Below are positions 34,669 through 47,129 of a DNA stretch of 64,000 bases, piece after piece. Position 1 is the stretch's first letter; every line of letters starts with the position of its first letter. Made by a program: the position numbers and the translations under genes. Source of the stretch: Oryzias latipes (Eukaryota; Chordata; Actinopteri; Beloniformes; Adrianichthyidae); contig NC_019875.2 of the NCBI RefSeq assembly GCF_002234675.1, positions 28,765,818 through 28,829,817 on the forward strand, in the 5' to 3' direction. The notes under the pieces were generated by a model. The model saw only the letters and a list, made by a program, of their open reading frames with translations. It ran no database searches and had not been told where the DNA came from.

Positions 34669-37606
34669 ATGGTTAGCGGGAAGGTCCAGACTGTTCTAGG
34701 TCCGATGGATCCAGAGCAGCTGGGGCGCACCATGACCCATGAACATCTGACCATGAGTTTTGAGTGTTGCTACTGCCCCCCTGCAGCTGGAGCTGACCCA
34801 GAGCCAGAAAACCCCTTCCAGATGCAGCACATGCACTGGCTGAGGCAAAACCCCTACAGCTGTCGGGAAAACCTGTATCTGCAGCAGGAGACCGGCGCGG
34901 TGCGCGACGAGCTGCTGGCCTACAGGAAGGCCGGAGGAGGAACCATAGTGGAGAACACAACCACAGGCATCGACCGGGACCTGCCCACCCTCAAACAGCT
35001 GGCAAAGGACACCGGGGTTCACATCATCGCAGGAGCTGGGTTTTATGTGGACGCTACCCACTCTGAGGCTACCAGAAAAATGAGCGTGGAGAAGGCTGGT
35101 GTCCCTTTTTACTCCATTGTAACAGCAGTCGGTCATCCGATTTTCTGTCTGTTTTGGCTTTGTTAATACTCAATCCTGTTTTTATGACCTGTTTCCACAC
35201 TGACAGCTCACAGATGTCATTGTCAGCGAGGTGCTTCACGGTGCCGATGGAACAGACATCCGCTGTGGCGTGATTGGAGAGATTGGCACCAGTTGGCCTA
35301 TCACAGACAGCGAGACCAAGGTGCTGAGGGCCACGGCTCACGCTCAGGCTCAGCTGGGCTGCCCGGTCATCATCCATCCCGGCAGGAGTCCTGCCGCTCC
35401 AGCTGAAATCCTCCGGATTCTCCAGGAGGCCGGAGGGGACATCAGCAAAACCGTCATGTCTCACCTTGACAGGTAGGATGAAAAGCCATCACTACTGCCT
35501 GATTAGAAGCTTCTATTACAGTTTTTCTCCATTGCTTTGGCTCATTTCTTGAAGCAGACCGGACGCTCTCAACACTCTTGCTGCTTTTGCCAAAATAATG
35601 TGGTTGGTTCGGCACAACACCATGGTTCCAAAACAATTCACTCATGTGTCCAAACTAAATTTCCTTCTCATTTAAACAGTCAGTGCCCCCAAAATACTTT
35701 GTCCCTTTGTCATTGTGTAAGCACTGCAAGTCATAATGATTAGATGTTTTGTCACTAACCATTGAAATTTCCCTCATGTCCACCTTTCCGTCTTAGCTCA
35801 GTCCTTCATTGACAATGGTTACTGTACTGTTTTTGTATAGCTAACAGAATACAATTTTGTCTAAAACTGAAAAAAATAAAAAGGATTTTAGGTTAAGAGT
35901 AGCCTCTTAGGTATAACAGCACACGTTGCACTCATACTGCCAAGGAAATTGTAACCATTATCATTCACACACATAAAGTAACTTTCATACATCAGAGTAA
36001 AAAGAAAATGTTTACAGCATAATATACTTTATAATATAAACACAAACAAAAAATAATGAAAATGATATGCAGCCCACAGTGCTGTATATGATGCTTGAGT
36101 TTCACAACTAACAGTTCTTCACTGGTCGCTGTCCTCACCCTTCCTCTCCTGGCCATCGTCCTCACCCTGCTGGCCGTCCACGCGCTGCTGTCTGTCTGGC
36201 CACAGATTCTCGTCCACATCACAGCGTAGATTCTCCCTTGCGATGCAACGAGGGAAGAAACGGTGTGCATGTCTCAACCATCCCCTACACTGATCTCCTG
36301 TAACATCCTCACACGCAGCATCCATTGCATGGAGCAGGGACCTCTGATCTTGAGCCTGATCTTAAGACACTCTCCACCGCCAAGCAGAGAGAAACTCCTC
36401 AATAGGATTGAGGAAAGGAGAGTAAGGTGGTAGGAACACTGTGACTTCGTTAGTCAAGTCCTAGTTTCACCTGACTGTCAATTGCTGTAATAAATGTATC
36501 AAATGTTCCAAGGGATTCATATATCGCATTCATGGTATTATGTTCTTGTCTAATTTTGAGGATTGAACAGACTATTGTGCATGGGATGACTTACACAATG
36601 AAATTATGCTGACTCATTTTTGAGCGAACAACCATTAGACTGAGAATCAACAATCAGTTTAGATCAACACGATATATTCACTTGGAAATTGTGCTAAATA
36701 TAGGCTACCTTTACGTAATCACTTGCAAAGATGTACTGAGACATTGAGACATGTACTAAGACATTTGCAATTTGATGAAATTAATGAAAAATTCCATTCT
36801 GTTGTGAACTATTGCCAAGTAGTTTGGAGGTTTGTCCATGTTGTTTTGAGAAAGTAAATTCTGTTTCAAGAAATGAGCCAAACCAATGGAGAACTGTAAT
36901 ATAGCCTCTGATTCTGCTCTTTCATTAGCAACATTTGTTTCAAAAAGATTATTTTTTTGAATCTGAAAACAGTGAGTGAAAGTTTGCAGGAAACTGAGTG
37001 AAAACTTTGACCAAAAAATCTCAAAAAGCAGAAAGACTTTGGTTTTTAAAATGCATAAAACTGTGTTAAGGAATTTGATTAAAACCAGTAGAAAATGCTC
37101 TTTCTGTAGGACAATATTTGATGAAGCTGAGCTGCTGGAGTTTGCAAAGCTGGGGAGTTACCTGGAGTACGATCTGTTTGGAACGGAGATGCTGAACTAC
37201 CCGTTTCACCTGGAAGTGGACATGCCCAGTGACAGCCAGAGAGTGAAGGCGTGAGTTCCTCCACTCTGACATGAAGCTGCGCTTCTTTGTCCTAAACTTC
37301 TCCCAACATGAAACATAATGAAATAACAGATTCCACAGCAAACACGTCAGCTTTGGGTCCATGTAATAGTATCTTCTTCCTCTGCCTGTTTCCAGATTGG
37401 CCTTCCTGGTGAAGGAGGGCTTCGAGGACAGGCTCGTGATCTCACACGACATCCACACTAAGAACCGTCTGGCCAAGTTTGGCGGCCACGGCTACTCCCA
37501 CATCCTGAGGAACATAGTTCCCAAGATGCTGACGAGGGGCATCACACAGCAGCAGGTGGACAAGATCCTGATGGACAACCCCAAACACTGGCTGACCTTT
37601 AAATAA
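34669..37606 (+). CDS. pter: Phosphotriesterase-related protein / N-acetyltaurine hydrolase, tandem copy 1 (347 aa)
   Basis: Coding exons are 34669-35094, 35207-35472, 37110-37250 and 37396-37606, giving 347 aa against about 349 in mammals. The first coding exon starts near 34641 after an acceptor, so a 5' UTR exon lies upstream. Amidohydrolase metal-site residues are present: HEH at 24/26, Glu167 in GEIG, His199 in IIHPGR, His228 in SHLDR and Asp296 in SHDIH. Mammalian PTER has been reported to hydrolyse N-acetyltaurine in the cytosol. Oddity: the intron after SVEK begins GC (AAG|GCTGGT) where copy 2 has AAG|GTGTAC. Using the GT 4 nt later would shift the frame, so correct splicing is uncertain. 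Intron 2 between coding exons 2 and 3 carries a Tc1-like insertion. Confidence 0.85.
35519..36896. mobile_element. Tc1/IS630-like transposon in a pter copy 1 intron
   Basis: CAGTTTTTCTCCATTGCTTT at the left and AACCAATGGAGAACTG at the right are inverted, extending through TGGCTCATTTCTTGA. TA flanks both sides (35517-35518 and 36897-36898). The corresponding intron of pter copy 2 lacks the 1378-bp insert. The minus strand carries transposase remnants. Confidence 0.88.
36119..36460 (-). pseudogene. C-terminal fragment of Tc1/IS630-type transposase
   Basis: The minus strand encodes [20 protein letters not shown], the DDE_3 signature around the third catalytic acidic residue. After a frameshift follow [20 protein letters not shown] and [19 protein letters not shown]. 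The upstream catalytic aspartates were not found in the rest of the element. Confidence 0.75.
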
Positions 37607-37619
37607 ATAAAAGAAGAGA

Positions 37620-38080
37620 CGAGAGGAAGAGGAAGGCAGTTTGATGAAGCTGTGTTTTTACCTTCACACGACCAATCATCTCACAGCAATCACCATTTGA
37701 ATTGTTGAACTTTTCAAAAAGATATTTGTATTTAGTTTAGATTGACATTTTTAAACTAGGAACATTTCATGCAGCTTTCGGCTATAAAAACACCCACTGA
37801 CTAAAGATCTCCACACTTTTTGATCAACTTTGACGTCCGTTTTTACGGTTGTCTGTCAGAAGATGCGGAAACTTCAGTAAAACTTGTTTGCACATAAAAT
37901 AAGGGTTCAAAGCAGCACCTGAACGTGCAAAAGCTCAGCAGAATCATTTATTCTTATTATAAGGATTGCAGTTTTCATAAAGGGGTTTTCTTTTTTTAAA
38001 TATGATGTGCATTTTATAAAATGATATTTCAAATTTAAGAAATGCATGAAGGATTTTACAGTAAAACCCAGACAGAAGAG
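37620..38080. other. Intergenic DNA between pter copies, no gene recognised
   Basis: AT-rich sequence after pter copy 1. Only the decayed secreted-family relic further downstream is recognisable. Confidence 0.5.
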
Positions 38081-38089
38081 AGTTTATCA

Positions 38090-38425
38090 ACATCCTGTTC
38101 AAACAGGAAGCACAAAAATTAATATTGATGTTTTAAAGCTTCAAAAGGTTTTATAAATATTTTTTAAGATACTGGTTTCCTATAAGGTATAAAGACTTGT
38201 GTTTAAAGGTTACAAGTAGGATCATTATGAAGAAGGGCGGTGTACAAATAAAGAAAACCTTTTCGTACAACCAAATAAATGATGTTTTTTAAAAATTTGT
38301 AAAGACAATTGTGATTTTTTTGGAAATAAAAGTTTGTTTCCTTTGACCTGCATTTGATGTTTTGATTTTTTGTCTTGAATATGGCAGCCCAGGATTTTAA
38401 AAGTGGGAGTCATGGTGATGTTTTG
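38090..38425 (-). pseudogene. Decayed sixth copy of the small secreted family
   Basis: On the minus strand, 38413-38375 reads MTPTFKILGCHIQD, matching exon 3 of gene 5 (MTPTSVILGCHVQ). The plus strand shares ATGGCAGCCCAGGAT and GTGGGAGTCAT with gene 5. At 38091-38125, CCTGTTCAAACAGGAAGCAC aligns with the intron 4/exon 5 junction of gene 5 (20121-20140). A weaker exon 4 trace (GGTTACAAGTAG) lies near 38208. The order matches the intact genes, but frames and splice sites are lost and exons 1-2 are not seen. Confidence 0.65.
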
Positions 38426-38989
38426 AGTTTGTCTTATTTTAAAGATAATATTGTCATAAACTTATTGAAGTTAAGAAGCGGAAATACACTGAATTAGAGA
38501 TATATCATTATATGTTTTTACTAAAAGGTTATTAAATCATTTTGTTACTTTAGTATACTTTGAAAATACATAATCAAAGTCTTTAATTATTGTTTTACTT
38601 CATGGTAATATCTAAATATTCCAAGTTGGAAATGTGTTTTTTGTCATTTTCTTTATGCCCCTTCTTAGATCTTGTACTATTAGAAAAATTAAAATAAAAC
38701 ACATTTTTCTAAAACCTTTAAAAATATATATTTTTACGTTAAAAAAATCTCAGTGATTTTTCATTATTTTACTATGTTAAATAATAGATGTTTATTTTAT
38801 TTTTATTTTTTTGGAAATAAAATAAACTCCAATGAATTTTTAAAAAAGGGTTTTAACCTAAAAAGAAAAAATATATTTTTTATTGAAAATTCTGTGTTTT
38901 GTAGACAAACGTTTTAAGCAAAAGATGTCTGCTATGATCCAAAACATTTCCTACAGGGCTGCAGCTTTCATAGCACTGGTCTCGTGAAA

Positions 38990-38999
38990 TCTCGCGATA
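38990..38999 (+). promoter_or_regulatory. TCTCGCGATA promoter motif, pter copy 2
   Basis: Same motif as at 34217, about 50 nt before a likely non-coding exon ending at CAG|GTGAGT (39052). Confidence 0.5.
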
Positions 39000-39420
39000 T
39001 TTGCTCCATGAGTTTGTGAGCCCTTCTGGACTAGCGCGCAGCTCCAGCTCAGGTGAGTAATAGGAAATAAAACTTGCTCAAAACCTCCTTAATGATAAAG
39101 TTTCCTTTACTATTAAGTTGAAAACTGTTTATTTAGGTAATATAAATATCATTTACAATAAAAACAAGATTAAGACGCTCTTTAGAACTTATTTAACTAT
39201 TTTGCTTTAGTGTTTCACCACATTAAAGCTGAAGTTTAACTGTTCAGGTAAAGTCACATGGGTGTTGTACTAAAGTTTGTGGTTTGTAGGGATCTTGACC
39301 CAGCTGCTAAAAGTCCAAAGGTCCTGTGATTCATTGTAAATGTTGGCAGACATACCTGTACTTCATTTTATGCACAGGACGGTTTCTCTTTCTTCTTCCA
39401 GCATTTTGGACACTGTCTGG

Positions 39421-41187
39421 ATGTCATCTTTAAGCGGGAAGGTCCAGACTGTCCTGGGTCCGGTGGATCCAGACCTCCTGGGATGCACCATGACCCATGA
39501 ACACCTTGCTGTCAATGCCAGCTTCTGTGACTTTCCAGCTCCCCCTGGTGCTGAGCCAGAGCCAGAAAACCCCTTCCAGATGCAGCACATGCACTGGCTG
39601 AGGCAAAACCCCTACAGCTGTCGGGAAAACCTGCAGCTGCAGCAGGAGACCGGCGCGGTGCGCGACGAGCTGCTGGCATACAGGAAGGCCGGAGGAGGAA
39701 CCATAGTGGAGAACACAACCACAGGCATCGACCGGGACCTGCCCACCCTCAAACAGCTGGCAAAGGACACCGGGGTTCACATCATCGCAGGAGCTGGGTT
39801 CTACATCGACTGTACCCACTCTGATGCCACCAGGAAAATGAGCGTGGAGAAGGTGTACCTGCTCTGTTACCTGCAGACCAAACACAAAGTTCTGTTCAGA
39901 CAAAGTATATTAATTAGCTAAGAGATTTGTTATAAAATATAACAGATAATTTTTTTCCTCTCCCCACACTGAATTTGTAGTGTCTCTGCATCTGTGAATT
40001 AATTTCATTTAATATTTCCCTTTTTATCAAATCTTTTAGATGCAAAATGTTCACACCTATGTTTCTAATTGCACGTGAGAGCTTTTTAAAGGGACAGACA
40101 AAGCTTTGCATCGCCGATTGTCTAAGGAGTGACCGTCCCGCTCTTCTACCTGTTTCCACCCTGACAGCTCACAGATGTCATTGTCAGCGAGGTGCTTCAC
40201 GGTGCCGATGGAACAGACATCCGCTGTGGCGTGATTGGAGAGATTGGCACCAGTTGGCCTATCACAGACAGCGAGACCAAGGTGCTGAGGGCCACGGCTC
40301 ACGCTCAGGCTCAGCTGGGCTGCCCGGTCATCATCCATCCCGGCAGGAGTCCTGCCGCTCCAGCTGAAATCCTCCGGATTCTCCAGGAGGCCGGAGGGGA
40401 CATCAGCAAAACCGTCATGTCTCACCTTGACAGGTAGGATGAAAAGCCATCACTACTGCCTGATTAGAAGCTTCTATTACAATACTCTCTGATTCTGCTC
40501 TTTCATTAGAAACATTTGTTTCAAAAAGATTATTTTTTTGAATCTGAAAACAGTGAGTGAAAGTTTGCAGGAAACTGAGTGAAAACTTTGACCAAAAAAT
40601 CTCAAAAAGCAGAAAGACTTTGGTTTTTAAAATGCATAAAACTGTGTTAAGGAATTTGATTAAAACCAGTAGAAAATGCTCTTTCTGTAGGACAATATTT
40701 GATGAAGCTGAGCTGCTGGAGTTTGCAAAGCTGGGGAGTTACCTGGAGTACGATCTGTTTGGAACGGAGATGCTGAACTACCCGTTTCACCTGGAAGTGG
40801 ACATGCCCAGTGACAGCCAGAGAGTGAAGGCGTGAGTTCCTTCACTCTGACATGAAGCTGCGCTTCTTTGTCCTAAACTTCTCCCAACATGAAACATAAT
40901 AAAATAACAGATTCCACAGCAAACACGTCAGCTTTGGGTCCATGTAATAGTATCTTCTTCCTCTGCCTGTTTCCAGATTGGCCTTCCTGGTGAAGGAGGG
41001 CTTCGAGGACAGGCTCGTGATCTCACACGACATCCACACTAAGAACCGTCTGGCCAAGTTTGGCGGCCACGGCTACTCCCACATCCTGAGGAACATAGTT
41101 CCCAAGATGCTGACGAGGGGCATCACACAGCAGCAGGTGGACAAGATCCTGATGGACAACCCCAAACACTGGCTGACCTTTAAATAA
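39421..41187 (+). CDS. pter: Phosphotriesterase-related protein / N-acetyltaurine hydrolase, tandem copy 2 (349 aa)
   Basis: Exons are 39421-39852, 40168-40433, 40691-40831 and 40977-41187. All junctions are GT-AG and the product is 349 aa. The start [13 protein letters not shown] matches the vertebrate orthologues better than copy 1 does. Metal-site residues are His26, His28, Glu169, His201, His230 and Asp298. From coding exon 2 onward, exons and introns are nearly identical to copy 1. The middle of coding exon 1 is also nearly identical, while residues about 15-45 and the end of that exon differ, a mosaic consistent with gene conversion. Cys22 replaces the Arg that copy 1 has just before the HEH motif. 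The expected role is cytosolic N-acyltaurine hydrolysis. Confidence 0.9.
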
Positions 41188-41239
41188 ATAAAAGAAGAGG
41201 AAGGCAGTTTGATGAAGCTGTGTTTTTACCTCCACACAC

Positions 41240-42600
41240 TGTGATCACCATTATTATTGTGACTTTGTTTCCCTTTTACCTTACTGGTCACAGAGAATAC
41301 ATGTTTAGATCTACCTGCAATTTTTGTACTTTTTTATTTTAAGCTTAAAAACATTTAAATTGTTCTCAGGAACCGTTCTCCGTTAAAATCTTGTTTGCAG
41401 TTTAGCAAAACTTTTTACCACATTTTTTAGAGGCTTTGTGGAATATTGTTCTTTTTTTTTTTATTCTTTTGGCCCCATTTTACTTCATATCTTGTGTTTT
41501 TCTTCAGAAATAATACCTTCACAGGTGATCATTTCTATGTACAGAGGTGATTACACAGACAGTACTACAGTAATTGACTTCTTAATTAAACTAAACATCC
41601 TTGCTTCCTTTTTTTTATTGCTGACATCTTTGCAAACATGTTTTCTGACAGGGAAATAATGAGCTTCTCAGTAATCAGTATGCTCCGCCACTCTTGACAC
41701 GGTGTGGTTGTGCTGGATGACTTGTCCCATGTGTGTCTATGGGAGATGAAGGACGCGTCCTCCTCTCATCTGGGAACAGGTGGCCTCACAGGGTGACTTC
41801 ACATGATCAATGGTGCGATCGCCACGGCTGACTGTGCGGGGTGAACAACTATGTAACTTTGATTAATCTTATGAGAGGGACTTTCATTTTTATTTATTTC
41901 GCCACTTAGTGTCTTGGAAAATAAGCAGATTGGCAAACATCGTCGAGCTGGAGGAAAGATGTCAAACAGAAGAAGATGCAACTGTCCAGTTTGTGATGAT
42001 GACAAACCATCAGGCTACCCTGCTGCCTAACCAGATGTCGTATTGACACAAGAAAAATGGATGGTCTGGGGCTTCCATGCCTCTCTTTACACGCTGCACA
42101 GTGTTCAAATGACTCTTTAGAAACATGCATTATCAAGACTTCTCAGGATGCAACATCTATAGGACTTCACTTCTGTAAAGTGTATGACACACGTGGGCTT
42201 ACAATGTGCACTGATTGTGTGAGTATAGAAGCATCTATGCTTGAGTGCTAGAGGTCAAACTTTCCAAATACAGTCAGTATATATTATCACGGCAGCTACA
42301 GTGTGCTTGACATGTTGGCAAACTTAATTAATAAAGCCTAACAGTTCATTTGGAAAGCACTAACAACACTAATCAGCCTAACAGGAATATCATTCTGCTG
42401 TACAAATTCATAATTACATTATAGCTCTTGGCTGTAGCAAAGTACAGTTTTTTTCTTTGTTTTTTTGCACGACTTCCACCTTACTGTCGATTCATTTAAA
42501 CATTGAAACATCGAGCTGCGTCCCAGTTTTGGCTGCGAACTGAGAAGAGAAGCAAACTCCCTCTCTCCCTCTGCCTCTCCACTCTCTTTTTCTTCTGCGC
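41240..42600. other. Intergenic DNA between pter copy 2 and the C1q-like gene
   Basis: Mixed sequence where the two genes face each other tail to tail. No exon chain or named repeat is recognised. Confidence 0.5.
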
Positions 42601-42611
42601 TCCTCCGTGTT

Positions 42612-43766
<1,155 letters not shown>

Positions 43767-43879
43767 TCAGTTGCGCCGAAGCCGTTGGAGATCCAAAACT
43801 CCTCCAAACGTTTGCGCGTAAAGGTAACCATCCACAACTTTAGCCCTCGGAGAATTCGTCCAGTCGACTCATTTTAACT

Positions 43880-46140
43880 TTCTCTGCGTGGCGGGAAAAA
43901 CAACAACAAAACTTTCTGATTCTGCGTGTGAAGTTTCTGCCTCGCGCGGTGTCACAGGAGAGACTGGACAAGAAAATGAGCCGCCGCTAGTTCCTAGATT
44001 TGGGCAGAGAGGGGAGGGGTGGATGTGATGGATGGGCTGGAATCCGCGCGTTTCTTCAATCAAGCGGGAGAAGGTGAACAACATACAAACACGGATGCAA
44101 CTTTGGAGTAAAGACATTTCTCTCCTTTTTCTTTTTGCACGCCACGCGGCTGTTTGTGGAGTTGTGGGAGGCGCGCGGAAAGGGGGGGAGGTCTCACCAT
44201 GTAATACTTTTGCTATTGATTATTGTACACCCAACCATATGGCAATATTAGAGCTCATCCAAACACCCTAAACACAATTAGGCCCTTTTAAGATAAAAGG
44301 TCACGCCCCAGTGGCTCCCAGAGCCCAATTTATCATGTAGAAAAAAATCTATAGAGCCACTGAAAGGAAGAGGGAAGTCACTAGAAGCTGGCATTGAAGG
44401 ATCACTCCACAGATAAACAAATGAAATGTATTCTCCCCCATTTACAGGAAAAATGGGGTGAGATCACTTTATTATTTAGGCGTACACAAACATTACACGT
44501 TCATGATGTTAATCTCTCATTCCTTGCTTGTTTGTATTTTACAACTGCTTTTGCTAAAGCTTTTGAATGAAAGCAAAGAGAAATGAGGAGATAAGAAGGA
44601 TGAAGGCAGATGATGATGAGGAAGAGGAGGAGGAGAAGAATATCTAATGAAATGTTCTAATCTGAACGGAGAGGGATTTGGTGACCAAACACATGCATTC
44701 AAAGGATAATAAAGACTGGAAACCTGAGATCACGCATTGGTGTCAGATTAGTTTAATCTTCCTGCATTTTGTTATTTTTTGACAGTTAAAAGGAAGTTTT
44801 TAAATGTATTGAAATTTCTTTTATTTCATAAAGTTCTTTCTAAACTTTTGTTGCAGATTTTCTTTAACGTGAAAACATCAAACGTGTGTGTGTACAAATG
44901 TGGAACTATGGATTTCCTTTTTCTATGGGGCACCGAATACCTTCAAGTCCCAGACAAATGCTTTCAATTGTGATAAATGCAGCAAACATGGAAAGAATTG
45001 TCTAAATGTGGTGACGTGTCACGTTATGATGTGGTAAATTATTACATTCAATGTAAAGCAGACTTGGGGTTTCTCAATTTTTTGGGATATTTTTGGTTTT
45101 GTCGTCTATGTTTATTTATTTTTTTTTGTTTTCTTTTAAATCTGTGCCTAAGAATTGAACCCTGAATTCCTACATGCCACCATCTAGCCACCATGTTTTG
45201 ATTTGATAAATAATTTGTAAATGAAAAAAAACACAACAAAAATAAAGCTACATATTTGGGAAAAGGGCTTTTTAAAAAGAAAAGCAAGAAACAATGAAGA
45301 AAGCCCTTTATTTACTACTAAACTGGGTGTAATGTCATCAAACAATAAATGATAAATCCTTCTAATACATGTGTTTGTCACCTTCAATGTAATAATTGTA
45401 ATTCGGTTAAAATGTAAAATGTAATTCGTTTCAGTGCGGTAACATATGGTTTGGTATTAAACTGAGAATAGTGGCATCCCTAATTTAAATCAGCAAACTT
45501 TTTTTTTAAATAAGGGAAACTGGTACTGTATTTCAGTAAGAGTATTTTCTAAAAATTGACCTTAATATTTAAATGCAACCCTTGCAATATCAAACAATAA
45601 CGTTCCATATAGAAGTCCAACGATTAATTGACTTCATCTACGAATCAATTCATATTCCTACGATTCAACCAGATGGATCTGTCTGTGGCAAGTTGTTGAT
45701 CACATTAAATTGAATCGACCTGTACCATTATAAAATCATTTTATAAGGAAATAAATCAGTAATCGATATTAGAAAATACTATTTGTTTGAGGCGTGGTAG
45801 ATTTAGTTGAGTATAACGTAAAAACGACTATCACAGCAGACAACACACACGTGATGCAGCAAAAACGGATCTGTCCATCATTCCAGTCCAATGTGTGGAC
45901 AGACTTTGAATAAAGTCATGTGACCATCCAGTGTGACCATCCAATGTTCCCTTTGGATTCTTTGGATGTGGAAAAACAACAGTGGTCTGAACCTTAGGAA
46001 ACTACAATGTGAATGGATTTGACATTCATTCCTGTTTACTGGTTTGTTTGAACACAGATTTCATTTACACTTGATGAAGAAAGCCAAGAAATCTGGAAAA
46101 CTTCGTTGTTCAGTAGCAGGAATTTCTGTCTGAGTCACAC
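43880..46140. other. Upstream region of the c1ql3-like gene, no gene recognised
   Basis: GC-rich near the gene (43880-44200), then AT-rich. It may hold regulatory sequence, but I cannot name a motif with confidence. Confidence 0.4.
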
Positions 46141-46149
46141 AGGTTGAAG

Positions 46150-47125
46150 TTTGGCTAAAGATAATACTCCTTTTTTTTTGTAAAGCACCTTTCAAAACGC
46201 TCAATTACACTGTACAGTCTCAAAAACTGTCGGTATGGCCAGTGCATCTGCTGGAGAACGGGAGTGATGTGATGGAAGGAAGGAGTTCTGGTGGTGATGC
46301 GGGCAGCTGAATTCTGGACCAATTGAAGTTTATTCAGCGTTTTATTGGGAAGACCAGATAGAAGTGCATTGCAATAGTCAAGGCAAGAAGTGACCAGACT
46401 ATGAACTAAAGTGAAAGTGGAGTGGACAGTGAGGGAGGGGCGGAGACGATTAATATTGCGTAAATGAAAGTAGGCAGACCAAGTAATGCTAAGGAAGTGA
46501 GACTGAAAGGATAATGTACTGTCAAGGATGACACCCGGACTCTTTACCTGAAGGGAGAAAAAAACTGGAGAGGAATCAATGGAAAGTGTCAAATTAGCAA
46601 CTTTGGAAAGGGTGGATTTGGAACGTACAAGGAGCAATTCGGTTTTATCGCTGTTAAATCTGAGGAAGTTTAAGGTGAGCCGGGTTTTTATTTCAAACAG
46701 GCAGGAGGAAAGGGAGGCAGGTGGAAGAGAAGAGTTCAGTTTACTGGACAGATAGAGCTGAGTGTCATCTGCAAAACAATGAAAATCAATGTTGAATTGA
46801 CGGAATATATTGCCAAGGGGTAGTGGCTAGGTAATGAAGAGGAGGGGACAGAGGACAGAACCTTGAGGAACACCAGAGAAAACAGGTGAGGGTTGAGATT
46901 TAGAAGATTCCCGTTGGATAAACTGAGTGCAGCTCGAGAAGTAAGAATGAAACCAGCGGAGGGGGGTGGACTTGATGCAGAGAGATGAAAGTTTGTGAAG
47001 GAGGATGGAGTGGGATATGGGGTCAAATGCCGTGCTTAGGTCAAGTGGGATGAGGATGAAGATGAGTCCAGAATCAACTTTTAGGAGGTCATTAGTGATT
47101 TTTAACAGGGCAGTTTCAGCGCTAT
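46150..47125 (-). mobile_element. L2-group LINE fragment, degraded reverse transcriptase
   Basis: The minus strand encodes [12 protein letters not shown] (FADD catalytic motif) near 46745-46780. A frameshift or stop away come [43 protein letters not shown] and [11 protein letters not shown] followed by [11 protein letters not shown]. This is the order of the RT palm-to-C-terminal region in fish L2/Rex1-type elements. Both ends of the element are missing. Confidence 0.8.
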
Positions 47126-47129
47126 GAGA

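Noticed and set aside
34673-35136. Minus-strand frames of 95-146 aa over pter copy 1
   Set aside because: They are antisense shadows of the GC-rich pter coding exons; equivalent shadows occur over copy 2.
36976-37254. A separate 92-aa gene beginning [11 protein letters not shown]
   Set aside because: It is intron sequence read into coding exon 3 of pter copy 1; the same happens at 40557-40835 in copy 2.
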